64,000 nucleotides of DNA from Guyanagaster necrorhizus (GCF_019112545.1 NW_025064887.1:447448-511447); one strand, 5' to 3'. Counted from the stretch's first letter, positions 1 through 12,148 are shown. Made by a program: numbers and translations. The notes: generated by a model from the letters alone, not told the origin.

Positions 1-1109
1 AACTTCTTTTCATGCAAATGAGCCTTCAACGCATTGATAGTAAACTGCGACAACGTGTCGTGAATGCCTTGCGATGTAGGCGTACGCACATCCGCAAGCA
101 TGATAGGCGACCCGATAAACCTGTCCGGTAGTTTTAACCGTGGCCGTAAACCAAATGTGAGTTCCATGTGGACTTCATCTCCCTCCACAAGGCCACGAGC
201 ACGATTGATACACCCCCACACATGTGCCAAGATGGCCTCCATCCGCGTTCCACCTTCCATTTGTTTCACTTCATCTTGGGTGAAATGAATGACATAGTGG
301 GAGACGGGTGCTGAGACGTTCCATTGGTCCCAGGGCATTCGAGTTCCTCCAACATCAGGAGGGGGGGAAAATTCAGGCGGTATGACAGCTGCTTGGGATG
401 CAAATGGACAATCAGACCCAGAGATCCACCAGTCATAACGGCTGCAAGGTAGCTTGCGCGCCTCCGCGACCAGAGCGTCATCAACCTCTGATCCTGGGGC
501 ATGATCATCAAGGAGCTGGGGGTCAAAAACTGGATTGGGAACAACACGTTCAATGCACGCCCAGTCTCTCGCGAAATAGGCTAATGTCTGTGCATCGGAG
601 AGAGGATGCGCTAGACGAATGCCGATGGCAATTCCTCCGCATGCGAACGTTGTTACTTGTACCGACATGACTGGTCCCTCGGGATCAACGGGGGCTAACG
701 GCGTAGATGGGAGGAAGTGAGCTGCAGGTAAATCAGAGGCATCCCATTCTTTGGGTCGTGGCAAAGGGATAAGGTCTGCGAGTCGTACATTGGTTTGCAC
801 GTCAACGAAAAGAACTCCCGGATCCGTGGCGCAACCAAAAGTTAGAGCCAGTCGGTCAATCGTAGTGTGGGAGGGTGGGAGATGGTAAAGACGGCCGCAC
901 CACTGCGGATAAAAGTCGAGGGTTTTCCTGAGTGCGGATCTAAGGCCTTCAGGGTTGGGGAGTGAAGGGGAGGCATCGTAGAACCATACGGCTCCGCAGG
1001 GACTGAAATTGCCTACTGTCGAATCGATGATGGACAGAGCAACCGTGCGTTCTCCGCCCGAAACACCGCAAGGGAACTCCCGGCTGGCAGAATAGTATAA
1101 AACGTCCAT
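1..1109 (-). CDS. BAHD-type acyltransferase (transferase family), 3' end cut by the window edge
   Basis: An uninterrupted reading frame runs leftward from ATG at 1109 to the window edge (about 369 residues), so its C terminus is outside. It carries the BAHD catalytic motif HxxxD as HPLSD near residue 168 (about 594-608), followed by the family-like stretch RMEAILAHVWGCINRAR. BAHD enzymes transfer acyl groups from acyl-CoA to alcohols or amines, usually in the cytosol for secondary metabolism; fungal relatives include trichothecene 3-O-acetyltransferase-like proteins. The second BAHD motif, DFGWG, should lie beyond the edge and cannot be checked. No intron is needed, which is unusual in this window. 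The substrate cannot be told from sequence, and no metabolic neighbour is visible. Confidence 0.82.
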   Translation of the reverse strand, partial: MDVLYYSASREFPCGVSGGERTVALSIIDSTVGNFSPCGAVWFYDASPSLPNPEGLRSALRKTLDFYPQWCGRLYHLPPSHTTIDRLALTFGCATDPGVLFVDVQTNVRLADLIPLPRPKEWDASDLPAAHFLPSTPLAPVDPEGPVMSVQVTTFACGGIAIGIRLAHPLSDAQTLAYFARDWACIERVVPNPVFDPQLLDDHAPGSEVDDALVAEARKLPCSRYDWWISGSDCPFASQAAVIPPEFSPPPDVGGTRMPWDQWNVSAPVSHYVIHFTQDEVKQMEGGTRMEAILAHVWGCINRARGLVEGDEVHMELTFGLRPRLKLPDRFIGSPIMLADVRTPTSQGIHDTLSQFTINALKAHLHEKK

Positions 1110-2619
1110 AAGTACGGTGTTGCTGGCGATGGCGACACTTGGGTTACTACTGTGATCAATGAATATTAGCGGATCGTAACCATCTGATATATACACTGAC
1201 TTGAGTCAGTCCTGAACCGAGGCCCTCGGGTCCGTCTTACATCAGGAACGTTCGGGAGGAAGATAATGCTTCGGACTGTGCCGCAAAGAGGAGACGATGT
1301 CAACCTGAAAAATTTCGATGAGCTTAAGCTCTTAAATCAAAAAGAAGGATACAAACGAAACTAAACTATAAATACTATTTTCCACGACTGGTTGAAAATT
1401 TTGGTAACTGTATGAAGATTACGACTTTGAAATAAGCAGTCATAGTCTAGTACAAGCTACATTTCGAACTTTGATTTCTCGAATGTCGCATTCGCAAAAT
1501 TTGGTGGTCAAAGCCGTGGTTAGAAGATCTGTATGAACAAAACGACGATATGACCTCGGCGTTGTTGTCAGCTGCATGATAGAATAAGTTATGCCTCCAT
1601 CTTGATGGTATTGACTCATTTTCCCCCGGATTTACGCTGGGAAGATAAGCATTCAGTTGGGAAGCGCTCGGACAGTAACGACAAGTTTTTGGTGGTTCTG
1701 CGATATCAATGGGGTCTCTGCCTCTTCGGAGCTACATTCGATTTAAGGAGTTTGGCAGACCCACCTCGTATCGTATCAACAGAGAGCTATAAAGAGACTA
1801 TATTCGCCAGTGCAGCTTCTACTCCTGGCAAGGCTGGTCAGATGTACAACAGAACTTGAAATGAAAGAGGGGAGGCCGTGTGCTTTGATGGAGGCTACCT
1901 GGTACACATTTTAAGGAATATAGTCGGGTCTTAGGCGCAACACACTACCGGAGACTGCCGGTTGAAGTTGTAATTTGGAACTGATTGCCAATACTTGGCA
2001 CCTCCTTGGCATGATTGTAACCGTCACAAAGACGCACAAAAGTCCATCACCATCTGTCCGACATGGGGGGCGAATATTTTTCTATCATGTGCGTATGTGG
2101 CTGTCGGGCCTTACCACTTGCCTCAAGAGCTTTATCAGTGTACTGCATGCATATCACAGGGACATTGTCAACGGGTAATCCGAGTCTACTTGCATGCGAT
2201 TGTTCTTCGAACGTATATTTCGGAGATTTTGCGCCGTCAGGCTGTTTTTTTTTTCGGCACCATTTCTGGAATTCGCTCCTTCTGGCCTTTACAGCCTTGT
2301 GGCCGGCTTTCTAGGACTCTAGACGACATATCGCCTGCTTAACGACCTCGTAAAGCGCTGTATCACTTATGTGTAATCGTCTTGCTGCGACCTTGGTTTC
2401 CTGCGCTTCCGCCTGCATGGTGTCTGCTCTCGGTGTAGTACATACACATGTGCAGGACCCTTTGGATGTTCAAAAGAAGCCTCGAACAACATGGTGCTCG
2501 CGTCGCGTGTAAAACTGCTTTCGGTCTTATCTTGGCATCCTCGTCGACCTGCGTGTATAAAGGTCGGAAAAAAAGAGGAAAAGGTTCATCGCCGGTCTAC
2601 TAAGCAGTCACCTGTAGCT
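1110..2619. other. Intergenic region, no supported gene
   Basis: About 1.5 kb between the acyltransferase start and the protease start. Several overlapping open frames of 67-115 codons lie at 1602-2342, but they lack splice logic or family motifs, so I treat them as chance. The right end holds the protease promoter. Confidence 0.5.
2556..2562 (+). promoter_or_regulatory. TATA box of the Lys-N gene
   Basis: TATAAAG lies about 64 nt upstream of the ATG at 2620, within the usual fungal distance for a strongly transcribed secreted enzyme. Confidence 0.5.
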
Positions 2620-3925
2620 ATGTTCCCCCCCTCTGTTCGTTCCTTCTTGTGCTCCTTCTGTCTCTCCGTGGTTGCTGTATCTGCCGCTCCGGGACTTTCT
2701 CTTTCACTTTCTGGTATCAGTTTCTATTAGCCTTTTCCGCGACAGATTATTGTGACGGTCATCGTAGGTGCCGACTCGGTGGTTGATGTCCAGAACCTTA
2801 ATGTAGCCGCAACGCTAACTAACACTGGTGACACGACAATAAAGGTCCTAAACGACCCTTCCAGCATCTTGTCGACGTTCGCGACCCATACCTTCGCCAT
2901 CAGCAGCGATAATGGATCCCCCACTTTCACTGGTGTCAAGGTCAAATATGACCCCGACTACGTCGTGAAGAAGAACGTGTCCTCATCCTTCACGGTCCTT
3001 GCACCTGGTGAATCTGTCACCGTGAATCATGCTTGTGTGTTTTTGCGATCCCAAGGATAATCTGTACTGATATCACCTTAGTGGGTTCTGCTTACAACTT
3101 CACCGCCTCTGGCGAAGCTTCATACAGCATCGAGCCTTCCAGTCTCTTCTATTATGTTGACCCCGATAACAATGTGCTTGCCAGCATCAACGCTGACACG
3201 CAACAGCACACTGCTAAGATCAGCGGCACGCTTGCGGTTCCTCGCCGCTCCAACCTCAGCAAGAGAATCAGCTACAATGGCTGCTCTTCCTCCAGGCAGA
3301 CCACCCTCATTTCGGCTGCTGCTGCTGCCCAGACCTACGCCCAAGGATCCTACACGTAAGCTTCACAGTTTTCAATCTTTTTTTGCACCAATGCCATGTC
3401 GATAGCTACCTGTCTTCGAACACGGCCAGTACCACACGTTATGTCACCTGGTTCGGGACTTATACCAGCGCTCGCCACGCCACCGTCCTTTCGCACTACT
3501 CCAACATGCTCGCTCACCCTTACGCTGACTATGAATACGACTGTACTTGTACAGAGTCTGATGTCTACGCCTACGTTTACCCCTCTGAGTATGTTCATCT
3601 AAAAGCCGGGTGAATTGTACTGATAATCTTCAGGTTCGGGACTATCTATCTCTGCCCAGTCTTTTGGGAGACCACCACTACTGGCACCGACTCCAGGGTA
3701 ATGTTCTTTTACCTTGTTTTCTGTCCTGCGACAGCTAAGCTAACGCCCTTCCAGGGTGGAACTTTGATTCATGAGTCCTCCCACTTCACGATCATCGGTA
3801 GTACTGAAGACTACGTGTATGGTCAGACTGCAGCCAAGTCCCTCGCGTCGAGCAACCCCAGTGAAGCTATCGAGAACGCTGACAACCACGAATACTTTGC
3901 AGAGAACAACCCTTCGCAGTCTTAA
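2620..3925 (+). CDS. Peptidyl-Lys metalloendopeptidase (Lys-N, M35 deuterolysin family)
   Basis: Secreted zinc protease cleaving before lysine. Exons 2620-2713, 2768-3034, 3082-3355, 3406-3588, 3634-3697 and 3755-3925 give 350 residues, close to the known Lys-N precursors of Grifola and Pleurotus. The product starts with a signal peptide (MFPPSVRSFLCSFCLSVVAV) and a propeptide. Mature-domain landmarks include ISYNGCSSS, RYVTWFGTYTSARHATVL, YDCTC and FGTIYLC. The aspzincin site is HESSH (residues 300-304) followed by STEDYVYG, where Asp is the third zinc ligand; NADNHEYFAENNPSQS closes the protein. All five introns are 45-57 nt and phases agree. The first intron is easy to mis-call: GTATCAG pairs with CATCGTAG at 2767, not with the nearer GACAG. 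Confidence 0.95.
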
Positions 3926-5386
3926 ATGTTTCTATAAATATTAATTTACTAGTCGGAATGAAACTTTCTTTTCAGGCTTGTCTCACGCGTTCTTCAAGTG
4001 GAAACAACGCAAAAACTACGGATGTTTATTGGGGCATCTTTCGGAAGCCGTCTAATTCGCAATAGTGTACATTGTGGCGTCGTAAGAATCGGACCGAGTA
4101 CTTATTCAATGTACTTTTCTCTGCCGAACATTTAAAAACATATCAGACTTATTCAAAGTGACCATATGTAAAGCGGATCAAGTCTCAGCCACTGGCACTA
4201 TCATGTCCACTTCTTGACACCGCTGACACCCATGTCCATTCAGATATCTAACGAGCCTTCTAATACCAGTAAATTTGAATTAAAGTCTTAAAGCTAAAGA
4301 GCGCTGCGCATGCTTATATGAAGTGAAATATTGTCTTGCTCTCTACGCTGAGCGCTACATCTCCCACATTGACATTATTATCTACGCTTCAAGTAATTCC
4401 ACTTTTTTGTTTGTAATTCACTGTTCAGCACCATGATTATCTGACGGCGCCCGTCGTCCCCGGCCTCATCCAGGACTTGTTAGAATCCGGGCTACAATAC
4501 TTCCTCGCTCTTGTCTTGTACCAGCAAGTGAGGACATCGATAGTCATTTGGCTAGAATAGATGCTGAGTATATAGATGTTGCTATGCAGTGTTTAAGGAT
4601 CAAGACATCTGCAATTGTGTCTACTGTAACACATGAAATTATCTGTCTTGACTTCCTCGAAAACCCTCTTGGGGCTTAAATTGAAGCTTGGAAGCCTTGA
4701 TTGGTTAATGTTACTGGGGAATACTTTACGTATCATCGAACATACCTTCGTTGAATATGCTTAGCTCAATGACACGAGGTTTTGCGCATATCAGTCGTGG
4801 GATGTCACTGCAAGGAAATCTATGTTATCTACTAGATAGTATCCTCAATATTCCAACATAAAACAACAAAACCTTCTGTATACAGCCTGAGGCTTCACAA
4901 TCCTTTTGCAAGGGCATATTAACTCATTTATTTGTTATTTTCCAAAATAAACTGGGGAAATAAATGAGAATACTTAATTGTCTGTCGGGGACGATTTGAT
5001 AAACTGTTCGGAACTCAAGCTTCAAGGCCGGCCAGTCGACCTGTGGATAGAGAACAGTCTGAGCATCATACAAACGTAACTACACGTTACGATGACTCGA
5101 AGACAAGCAAATGACACGGATGATTGACGCTCGGCCCGGTGTCCGGTCCGACACATCAAACCACTTTTTCGACATTTGAAGACAGAATTCCTTCCTACCC
5201 TGCAACCATGATGACCCCAAAGCGCAATACTGACTGGCATTTACGAAAAGTAGAGTTGTTCGTTCTGGATCTAGGTCCTGCTGCTCGTTCCAATGCGTCG
5301 ACTCCGCTGTAGCCGGGAGAGGTTTGAGCTTCTTTGACGCGTGCCATCCGTATAAACACCTCAAAATTGACGCTGACAGCTTTCCC
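3926..5386. other. Intergenic region, AT-rich, no gene seen
   Basis: About 1.46 kb between two tandem plus-strand genes. The left part presumably holds the protease 3' UTR. Frames after 5022 are short and conflict with each other. I see no repeat or RNA gene. Confidence 0.5.
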
Positions 5387-8300
5387 ATGTCTACCACAAA
5401 CTCTGCAGTATGCAGTTTTTTTCTCCAAGGAAATTGCAAGCTCGGAGACCGCTGTAGGAAACAACATTCAGGTGGAACTTCTGTAAGCCTCAGCATGATA
5501 ATTTCACTTCAACTTTCACTTACGTAGGTAGCAGGAACTACAGAATAGTGCCTATAATAATACTGAAAACAAAAGGGCGAAACGACGAGGTCGTGCGTCC
5601 AAGAAACCTGTTCTTTCGAGTGCTACTGGCTCTAATCAGCGCATTCTTCCCATTGTCGATGCGCAACCAAGTCCCAGCTCAACGAAATTGTCACAATATC
5701 GCGACGTGAATGGCAGGACACCCTATCCTCTGTGGCAGCGCGGAGACCCGGACTGTGTACAAGGAATACGATGCAGATTTACCCATGATCTCGAGGTGGT
5801 CTTCCTGCTTCAAGCGCGAGTTTCGATATTGATCTTAAAACCCTATCAGGCCCCCAACACTTCAGTTGACCTCGTCCACCAACGGGAGGTCCATACTCCT
5901 GGGGTATGCTCCATAGTTGTTTCGATCACGCAATTGCTCATTTATTGGGATAGGTCCAGAAAGTTATCGAACTTCAAAGACGTGTTGAGATTGAAAGACT
6001 TCGATTGCTTGAGACTGAAAGGACGCATCAGAATGAGCTTGAAATAGAACAGGCAAGTTTGGCTCTCGAAGCTGAAGAACGAAGGAAGGAAGAGGAGCGA
6101 CAGCGCCATGAGGATGCCAGGTGCAAGGTAGACGAGGAGCGTCAGCGAAAGATAGAACAAAGACGACGCAAAGAAGAGCAGAAACGTCAGCGGGAGGAGG
6201 AAGCAAGACGACGCAGAGAGGAGGTGTGGAGAAGGCGAGAGGCAGAGCAACGTAAACTGAAAGAAGAACAGCGCAAAATGGAGGAAGAGCATCGCAGAAG
6301 AGAGGAGGAAGCAAAACAACGGCAGGAAGAGGCCCGGCAAAGGAGAGAAGAAGAACGACGTCGATGTGAAGAACAACGACGTTGTCAAGAGGAGGAACAG
6401 CGGCGTGTCGACCAGCAGCGTCGTGTTACTGATGCTCAGGTCACTATGCAGCGCGTCGTCCTCGCCGGTTCCATCGTCACGTTCAGCTCGGGACTCGCAA
6501 TCGAGAACACCATTACCGGCTTTGAATCCTGCAGAGTCCGCGTCAAAAATATCCCTCCCGACGCCTGCCGGCAAGAAATTATAGCCTTGTTTACCCAACA
6601 GGGTCTTGATATGTCCGAGTTTCATGTCATATCTGTCAAAGACACCCCCGGGAAGCATGGGAAGAAGGAAGCAGATATCATCACGAACGCTGATGTTGCA
6701 CAATCATTAGCTGTTGGTCTCGAAGGTCTCGAATTCAGAGATGAGAGGTTGGAGTTCGAAGTCGGGATGTTCAATGCACCCGGTGCCATGGGTGCTCTGA
6801 CCTCAAGGGATGAAAACACATTGACGATCTCGTGCCGCGCACCTTCTGTTCGATATGTCGTCGAATATCCTGACATTGCTTTCTGTCACACCAAAGTGAG
6901 GGAGCTCGACGGTCGTATATGTGCCGGGCGGCGGGTGAAGGTGGAAATGAACCAAGCCCCCCCAGGGCGTGTTTTACCCAGCTTCCGACCAAACAGTATC
7001 AAGATAAACAACCTGCCTGATGTTGTTCCTCCCTCTGTTGTGGCTGACTTTGCCCAGTCTCACTCAATTCGCGCTCTTAAACCTCATAGCTTCGACGTCG
7101 ATTCAGCGATTCGTTCTTTACAGCTGCACATCAATCAGCTAGAGGGCATTGAAGCACAATCTTTCGATGTTACCTCCCGCGGTGAGAATGAAATTGGGGT
7201 ACTTTCAATTCGCGTTCGCTTCAACTCATGGGATGATGCTAAGAAGGTTCACGATACTCTCCTCAACCGTCGTTTCAGTTTTATCTGCAACTCCATATTT
7301 TGGCTCCGAATCCCCCCTCAAGCACTTTACATCATTACTATACCATCCGGACAATATCGTGCCCAAGAAACCCTTTGGAGCGAGCTCCAGGGGAACACCA
7401 AAGATTGTAAAGCCTGTAACATCATTATACGCGAGCTCAACGGCGGGAATTATCGCATCCAAGTATCAGGGATGATCAAGGCTGCCGTTGGTGCACTTAA
7501 AGTCCGTGTTGAAAGCCTAGCTGCCGGGGAAAAGATCGACCGTTGGCACGACCATTTAGCTTACCCTCAGGCCGAGCTGATGCAGAAAATCACTGAGGTG
7601 GGCGCTTTCTTACGCTCAGATTCTCAGAAGCGGACGCTCAAGCTGTACGGACTGCCGGAGGCGGTAGAAAAAGCCAAGGCCGTTGTGATGGAAGAGTTGG
7701 AGCGTCTTGCGTCTCTGGAATTTACTGTAACGTTGCGACGTTCCTCGGTTGGATATTTTGTACGCACTGGTCTTGCAGCGATGAAAGAAATTTTCGGTGA
7801 GGACAACGTAGCGCTGGATATTCGTTCTGCCGTCATCATGGTTAGAGGAGGTGAGGAGGTTCGACTTCATCTTAACAATCACATCACCGAATCCCTCAAG
7901 TCCGTCAATGTGAATGTCGCGGCCGGATCCCATACCTGTCCTATATGTTACGATGACGTCTTGACGCCGTTTCAATTGGTATGCGAACATGTGTATTGCA
8001 CAGGCTGTATCCGCCACTTCCTCACTTCTGCCTCCGAAGCCGGGACTTTCCCACTCGTATGCATGGGGAACGAATCGACGTGCGGGACACCCATCTCCAT
8101 CCCCGTCATTCAAAAGTTCCTTCCACCAACTGCTTTCGACCATCTCCTAGAAGCTGTTTTCACGACGCATGTTGACAAACGTCCGCAGGAATTCAGGTAC
8201 TGCAAGACACCAGATTGCACGCAGATATACCGCAGGTCGGAAGCGGTGTCCATTTTACGATGCCCATCTTGTTTCTCCGAGACGTGTTCTTCGTGTGGCG

Positions 8301-9070
8301 AGGATTCGCATGAAAGATTGAGCTGTGAAGATGCTCGCATTCATAATAATCCAGCGGAGCAGGAACGAATGAGCGAGGCATGGCTTTTGCAACAACGTGG
8401 CATCAAGAAATGCCCGACATGCTCACGCCTACTGGAGAAGACGGAAGGGTGTAATCATATGTCGTGCCCGTTCGTGTTTAATCCTTCCTTTTGCTTGCTG
8501 GAACTGACTGGCTTCTCTAGATGCGGAGCTCATATTTGCTGGCGTTGCATGGGAGTTTTCGATGCCGACAAAATCTATGACCACATGAGTACCGCGCATG
8601 GAGGTATATTTGGTGATGAGCCTGCTCCGGCCCCTGCTCGACCTCAGACCGCTTTACTACACCAAAACCCAGACGCTTTTCGAGGAATCGATTACCTTGA
8701 ACAGGTTCGGCTTCTTAACGAGGTAGAAGCTCGCTGGGTTGCGCAAGAGCAATATGATCATGAACGAAGGGAGCAGGATAGAAATGCCGCTCATCACGCA
8801 GAAGCTATGGAACGGTGGAGGCGGGAACAGGCTGACCGGGAACGAGAGCTGAGGTTGGAGCGAGAGGCACGGTGGAGGAGGCAACAAGCTGAACAACAAA
8901 GAAGAGAACAGGAAGAGGCTGATCGCTTGTATCGAGAGCAGGTCAATCGATGGCGCACAGATGAGAACGACAGGTCTCGACAAGGTACACCAGGGCGACA
9001 AACCCATTGGCAGCAGCAGCCTCCTCAGCCAATACGCCAAGACCAAGGATCGTGGTGCGTGGTGATGTAA
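5387..9070 (+). CDS. CCCH / coiled-coil / RNA-binding-like / RING-IBR-RING (RBR) E3 ubiquitin ligase with C-terminal CaaX box
   Basis: Exons 5387-5482, 5535-5795, 5850-5903, 5954-8469 and 8521-9070 give 1158 residues. In order: a CCCH zinc finger (C-x7-C-x5-C-x3-H, residues 9-27); a second, degenerate finger where Tyr stands in the first Cys position (YPLW...C-x5-C-x3-H); an Arg/Glu-rich coiled coil (about 140-290); RRM- and KH-like repeats (about 320-790) resembling the C terminus of plant DEAH11/12 proteins; RING1 from Cys799 (CPICYDD); an IBR; and RING2 with the likely catalytic Cys970 (TEGCNHMSC). A second Arg/Gln-rich helix follows. The last four residues are CVVM, a farnesylation-type CaaX box. 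RBR ligases form a thioester with ubiquitin before transfer. The 51-nt intron 8470-8520 is a multiple of three and easily missed, but removing it restores RING2 spacing (HMSCPCGAHICWRC). Confidence 0.88.
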
Positions 9071-10850
9071 AGGGGAGTTCAGCTTTCTTGTGTAGGATGT
9101 AAATCGGAGGCTACGGTGATGTAGTGATGTTCTCGTCCTTGCTACGAATACGACTTTGTAACTGATTCAAATATATCTAATATTGCGTGCGATCGGTTGG
9201 TGGGAGACGCCACACAAGGAAGTGAATAGGAGCGTCGGAACCGGAATCGTAATCAGCACCACCTTCCATCACTCAAGTCGACCTCACGAATTTTTACTCG
9301 CCTCACGAATCAATCCGAGGCATTGACAGTATTGAAACCTCGATAGACGACAGAACACATGAACCCTTCGTTGCACCGTCCCGGTCACGTCTCAATGTCC
9401 CGTAGAGTCCGAGTCGCCCCTTGTGCATATATTATCTCACTCATCCTCATCGTATTGATGCTCAGTTACTCACTACCACGCCTTTCATCGAGGTCCCGGA
9501 CATGGGTAGTGCTGTATGTGGTGATCACACAAGCCGCATTGGGGTGGCGCATATTCTGGAGCAGCAGAAAAGAGATTGGGCTCTCCAGGGTGAAGAGGAA
9601 TCCTATCATCGCCAACGTCCAAGGACGACGAGATGCCTACTCTTCCTCCAATCCAGTGGATACGTGAAGTGTATGAAACTGTATTTTTATGAATTGGCTT
9701 TTCGATGTTCGACGAACCGTTTCCTGTGCCTCAGTTGTCGCTCGCCTTTTCACTTCTATGTTGAGGTAATGGTCGATGCATATTACTGGACTAATGCATT
9801 CAAGAAGAGGGCAATTGGGTACGGTAGGCTGCACGTTCGTGGTTGGCCTCCCGGTATGAGACATGCCAGAACACTTGTCAGTTCGCCAAGGAAGAACACA
9901 TTCAAGTAACACGGATACGCTTCTCTGAGATTCGATTTTTCCCCCTCTAAAATGAGTATCCTTCAAACAACATAGCACTATGAAAAATTCCTATCCAAAC
10001 CAAGACCCAATCAGAATTAACTGGAAGCAGGAGTAACAAACCGCACTTGAAAGAACTATCGACAGTATATAGCTTGGTCCACAATATTTTGTACGGTGGG
10101 TCTGGATGACTGGGTGAAATAAGTACTTGAATAGATACGTCTGCCGAATCCGACTGGATTGCTTGCCTACGTCAAGTTCTTCCACGCAACAGTGTCGACT
10201 GCAGATTAGGTGAAACTCGAAGCTTTTATACTGCGAATTGACGGAACCTATAGCATATGCCTGCTAAAAAAAAACACACAGCAGCATCCACGAGTTGCAT
10301 TAAGGTAAGATGAGAGCAGGGAAATGCACCACGAAGTAGTTTAGGTACGCAATAATAGTGATGATTCCAGCAACCCATGCAAGGGATTATCGCAACAAGA
10401 AAATCGCCAGGATAACAGAAAATGGTGATATGTCTGCAATCCCGCAATCATTCATCACTTCACAGAAGACTATGTCAGTGAACTTACAAGTAGAACGACA
10501 TAATCTCTTCCATGAGAAGTTTGCGTCGAAAATCACACGCTCCATTGAGGTGCGTCCGAAGTGCTTGCTTTGTTGGGCATTTGCCTATGCGACTTTCCCA
10601 GTATACTTGTTTTTCATGTTCAATGCTAGAGTCGCCCACAACGGAGGATTTTAATCGACTTTTTCTTCTCTGGCCAGATTTTCTGACGTTCCTCTAGAGC
10701 ATCGAGTCCTAATCTCAGTTACCTGATGATCTCTCTCGAGATAGTCAATTTGCGGCGACCCCCTGTTTCTTTATTCGCAACGCTGAACTACAACTGAGTG
10801 CTATATGAAGAATGAACAAGATATGCCTCATCGGCAAACATGAATACGAC
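9071..10850. other. Gene-poor stretch with one doubtful membrane-protein ORF
   Basis: About 1.8 kb. An open frame at 9359-9667 (+, 102 codons) has two hydrophobic segments (AYIISLILIVLMLSYSL and WVVLYVVITQAALGW). It overlaps other open frames, has no recognised motif and no convincing splice partners. The remainder shows only short chance frames. Confidence 0.3.
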
Positions 10851-12148
10851 CTACGTCACAGTGACAATCTCACCTTTCCCATCCTTTAGAATGATCAACT
10901 CGCACTCAATCTTCTCCCCAGTATCAAGACACACGATATCTGTCGGGTCAATGGGATTTGTTTGTATCTGCCGGCGTTCAAAAAACGACCTCCCAAGTAC
11001 AACGTCGAAGTGTGGTTCTTCTGAGAGGTACACAGTTATGAGGGTCACGGTTTTCGTGGGTTGGTTGCCATCAGAAGAGCTTTTCTTCTTGACACCATTC
11101 AATTTAGACGAAGTAGGCACGGGTGGAGGGGGTGGAGCGTTCGGGTGACTAGACGCTGTGGAAGATGGCGTAAGTGTTATAGGCCAAGTGCCAATATTCA
11201 CTAGCCCGCCGTAACCATAATGCCCAGGTGCCGCATCGTCGGGTATAAAACCATGTGCTTTGGCAAAATCCCGAGAAATGTACACATGTCGGTATCCAGA
11301 CTTGAGTAGCATGCGCACTGAACGTGGTTATTAGTACAAATGACATCCAAAATCCCAATCACTGGATGTACCATTTTGCACAGGACCGATGCTTCCCATG
11401 ACGGTTCGAACTCCATTGGCACTGTGGAACTTCTCGAATTCCCGTTTAAATTTGGGCACACCGCTGTCTTCATCGCTCAGCGTAGAGTTGTTCGTGCGCC
11501 TGCTGCCCTTGGTCTTGCGAGACTTTGTGCTGTGTGGACGTGGCGATGGGCTCTTTCGAGAAGAAATATGAGAAGGGTGGAAAAGGTAATATGCTGCATT
11601 CCGGTACTCCGGCGGAGCAGGAATGGATTGTGAGGGATTGTGGAGGTAAAGTGTCGGCGTTGGTGTCGTTTTATTGTTGATACTTATTGATGGCACTGCC
11701 GTCGACGTCGAAGCTTCTTGATCGTCAGAGCTCTGTTGCTGGCGCCAGACGAAAATGGTATAATCTGAATCTACGCCGTCCAGAATGAGCATGCGCCGTA
11801 GGTCCTCGACGTTGTCGTACTAACCATCGTCGAGGTTCCAGACGGAATCATTGAACTCGTATTTGAGCCAGCCAGGTCCGACACGGCTGCCATGATAGGC
11901 AGTATGAGCCTTTCGGCTGAGCTTGTCATACAAAGCTTCCAGTGATTCCTGGGTTACTGCGAGATTATGTTAGAGCATGTTGAAGAAAATGACCGCTTTT
12001 ACTTGCTGGAGTGAACGATGGCAAAGGATTCTGAAGGAGTATGAACGTTGATGATAGATGGTGGCATCGCCATACCGCAGCCAGATGGTGGTCCGAGTAG
12101 AACTTGTCTCGATCGGTCATTCATCCATTGCGGCGACCACGAATATTT
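10851..12148 (-). CDS. Conserved protein of unknown function, aspartyl-protease-like C terminus; 5' end unresolved
   Basis: Exons read leftward: 12007-12148, 11825-11956, 11372-11764 and 10851-11317. An upstream first exon was not found, so the start is missing. The N-terminal part reads KYSWSPQWMNDRSRQ ... NVHTPSESFAIVHS ... TQESLEALYDKL. The C-terminal part reads GYRHVYISRDFAKAHGFIP, APGHYGYGGLVNIGTWPI and FDVVLGRSFFERRQI. The DVVLG stretch and overall length recall retropepsin-like folds, but no catalytic DTG/DSG is visible, so a protease role is not claimed. The intron 11957-12006 needs a GC donor (GCAAGT). A TAG at 11820-11822 is in frame unless a 60-nt intron (11765-11824, GTTAGT...TTCAG) is removed. 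I could not place the family. Confidence 0.5.

Noticed and set aside
1995..2342. Overlapping plus-strand frames of 67-115 codons
   Set aside because: Three frames overlap without motifs, so none can be favoured.
2714..2745. 32-nt first intron in the Lys-N gene
   Set aside because: Leaves a one-base phase error. The acceptor at 2767 gives a 54-nt intron and the correct SLSLSGADSVVDVQ junction.
5942..6703. 253-codon minus-strand open frame
   Set aside because: It is antisense to the Arg/Glu-rich coiled coil of the RBR ligase. The low-complexity codons produce Leu/Ser/Phe-rich antisense frames without stops.
8657..9046. 129-codon minus-strand frame
   Set aside because: Antisense to the second Arg/Gln-rich helix of the same gene; composition explains it.
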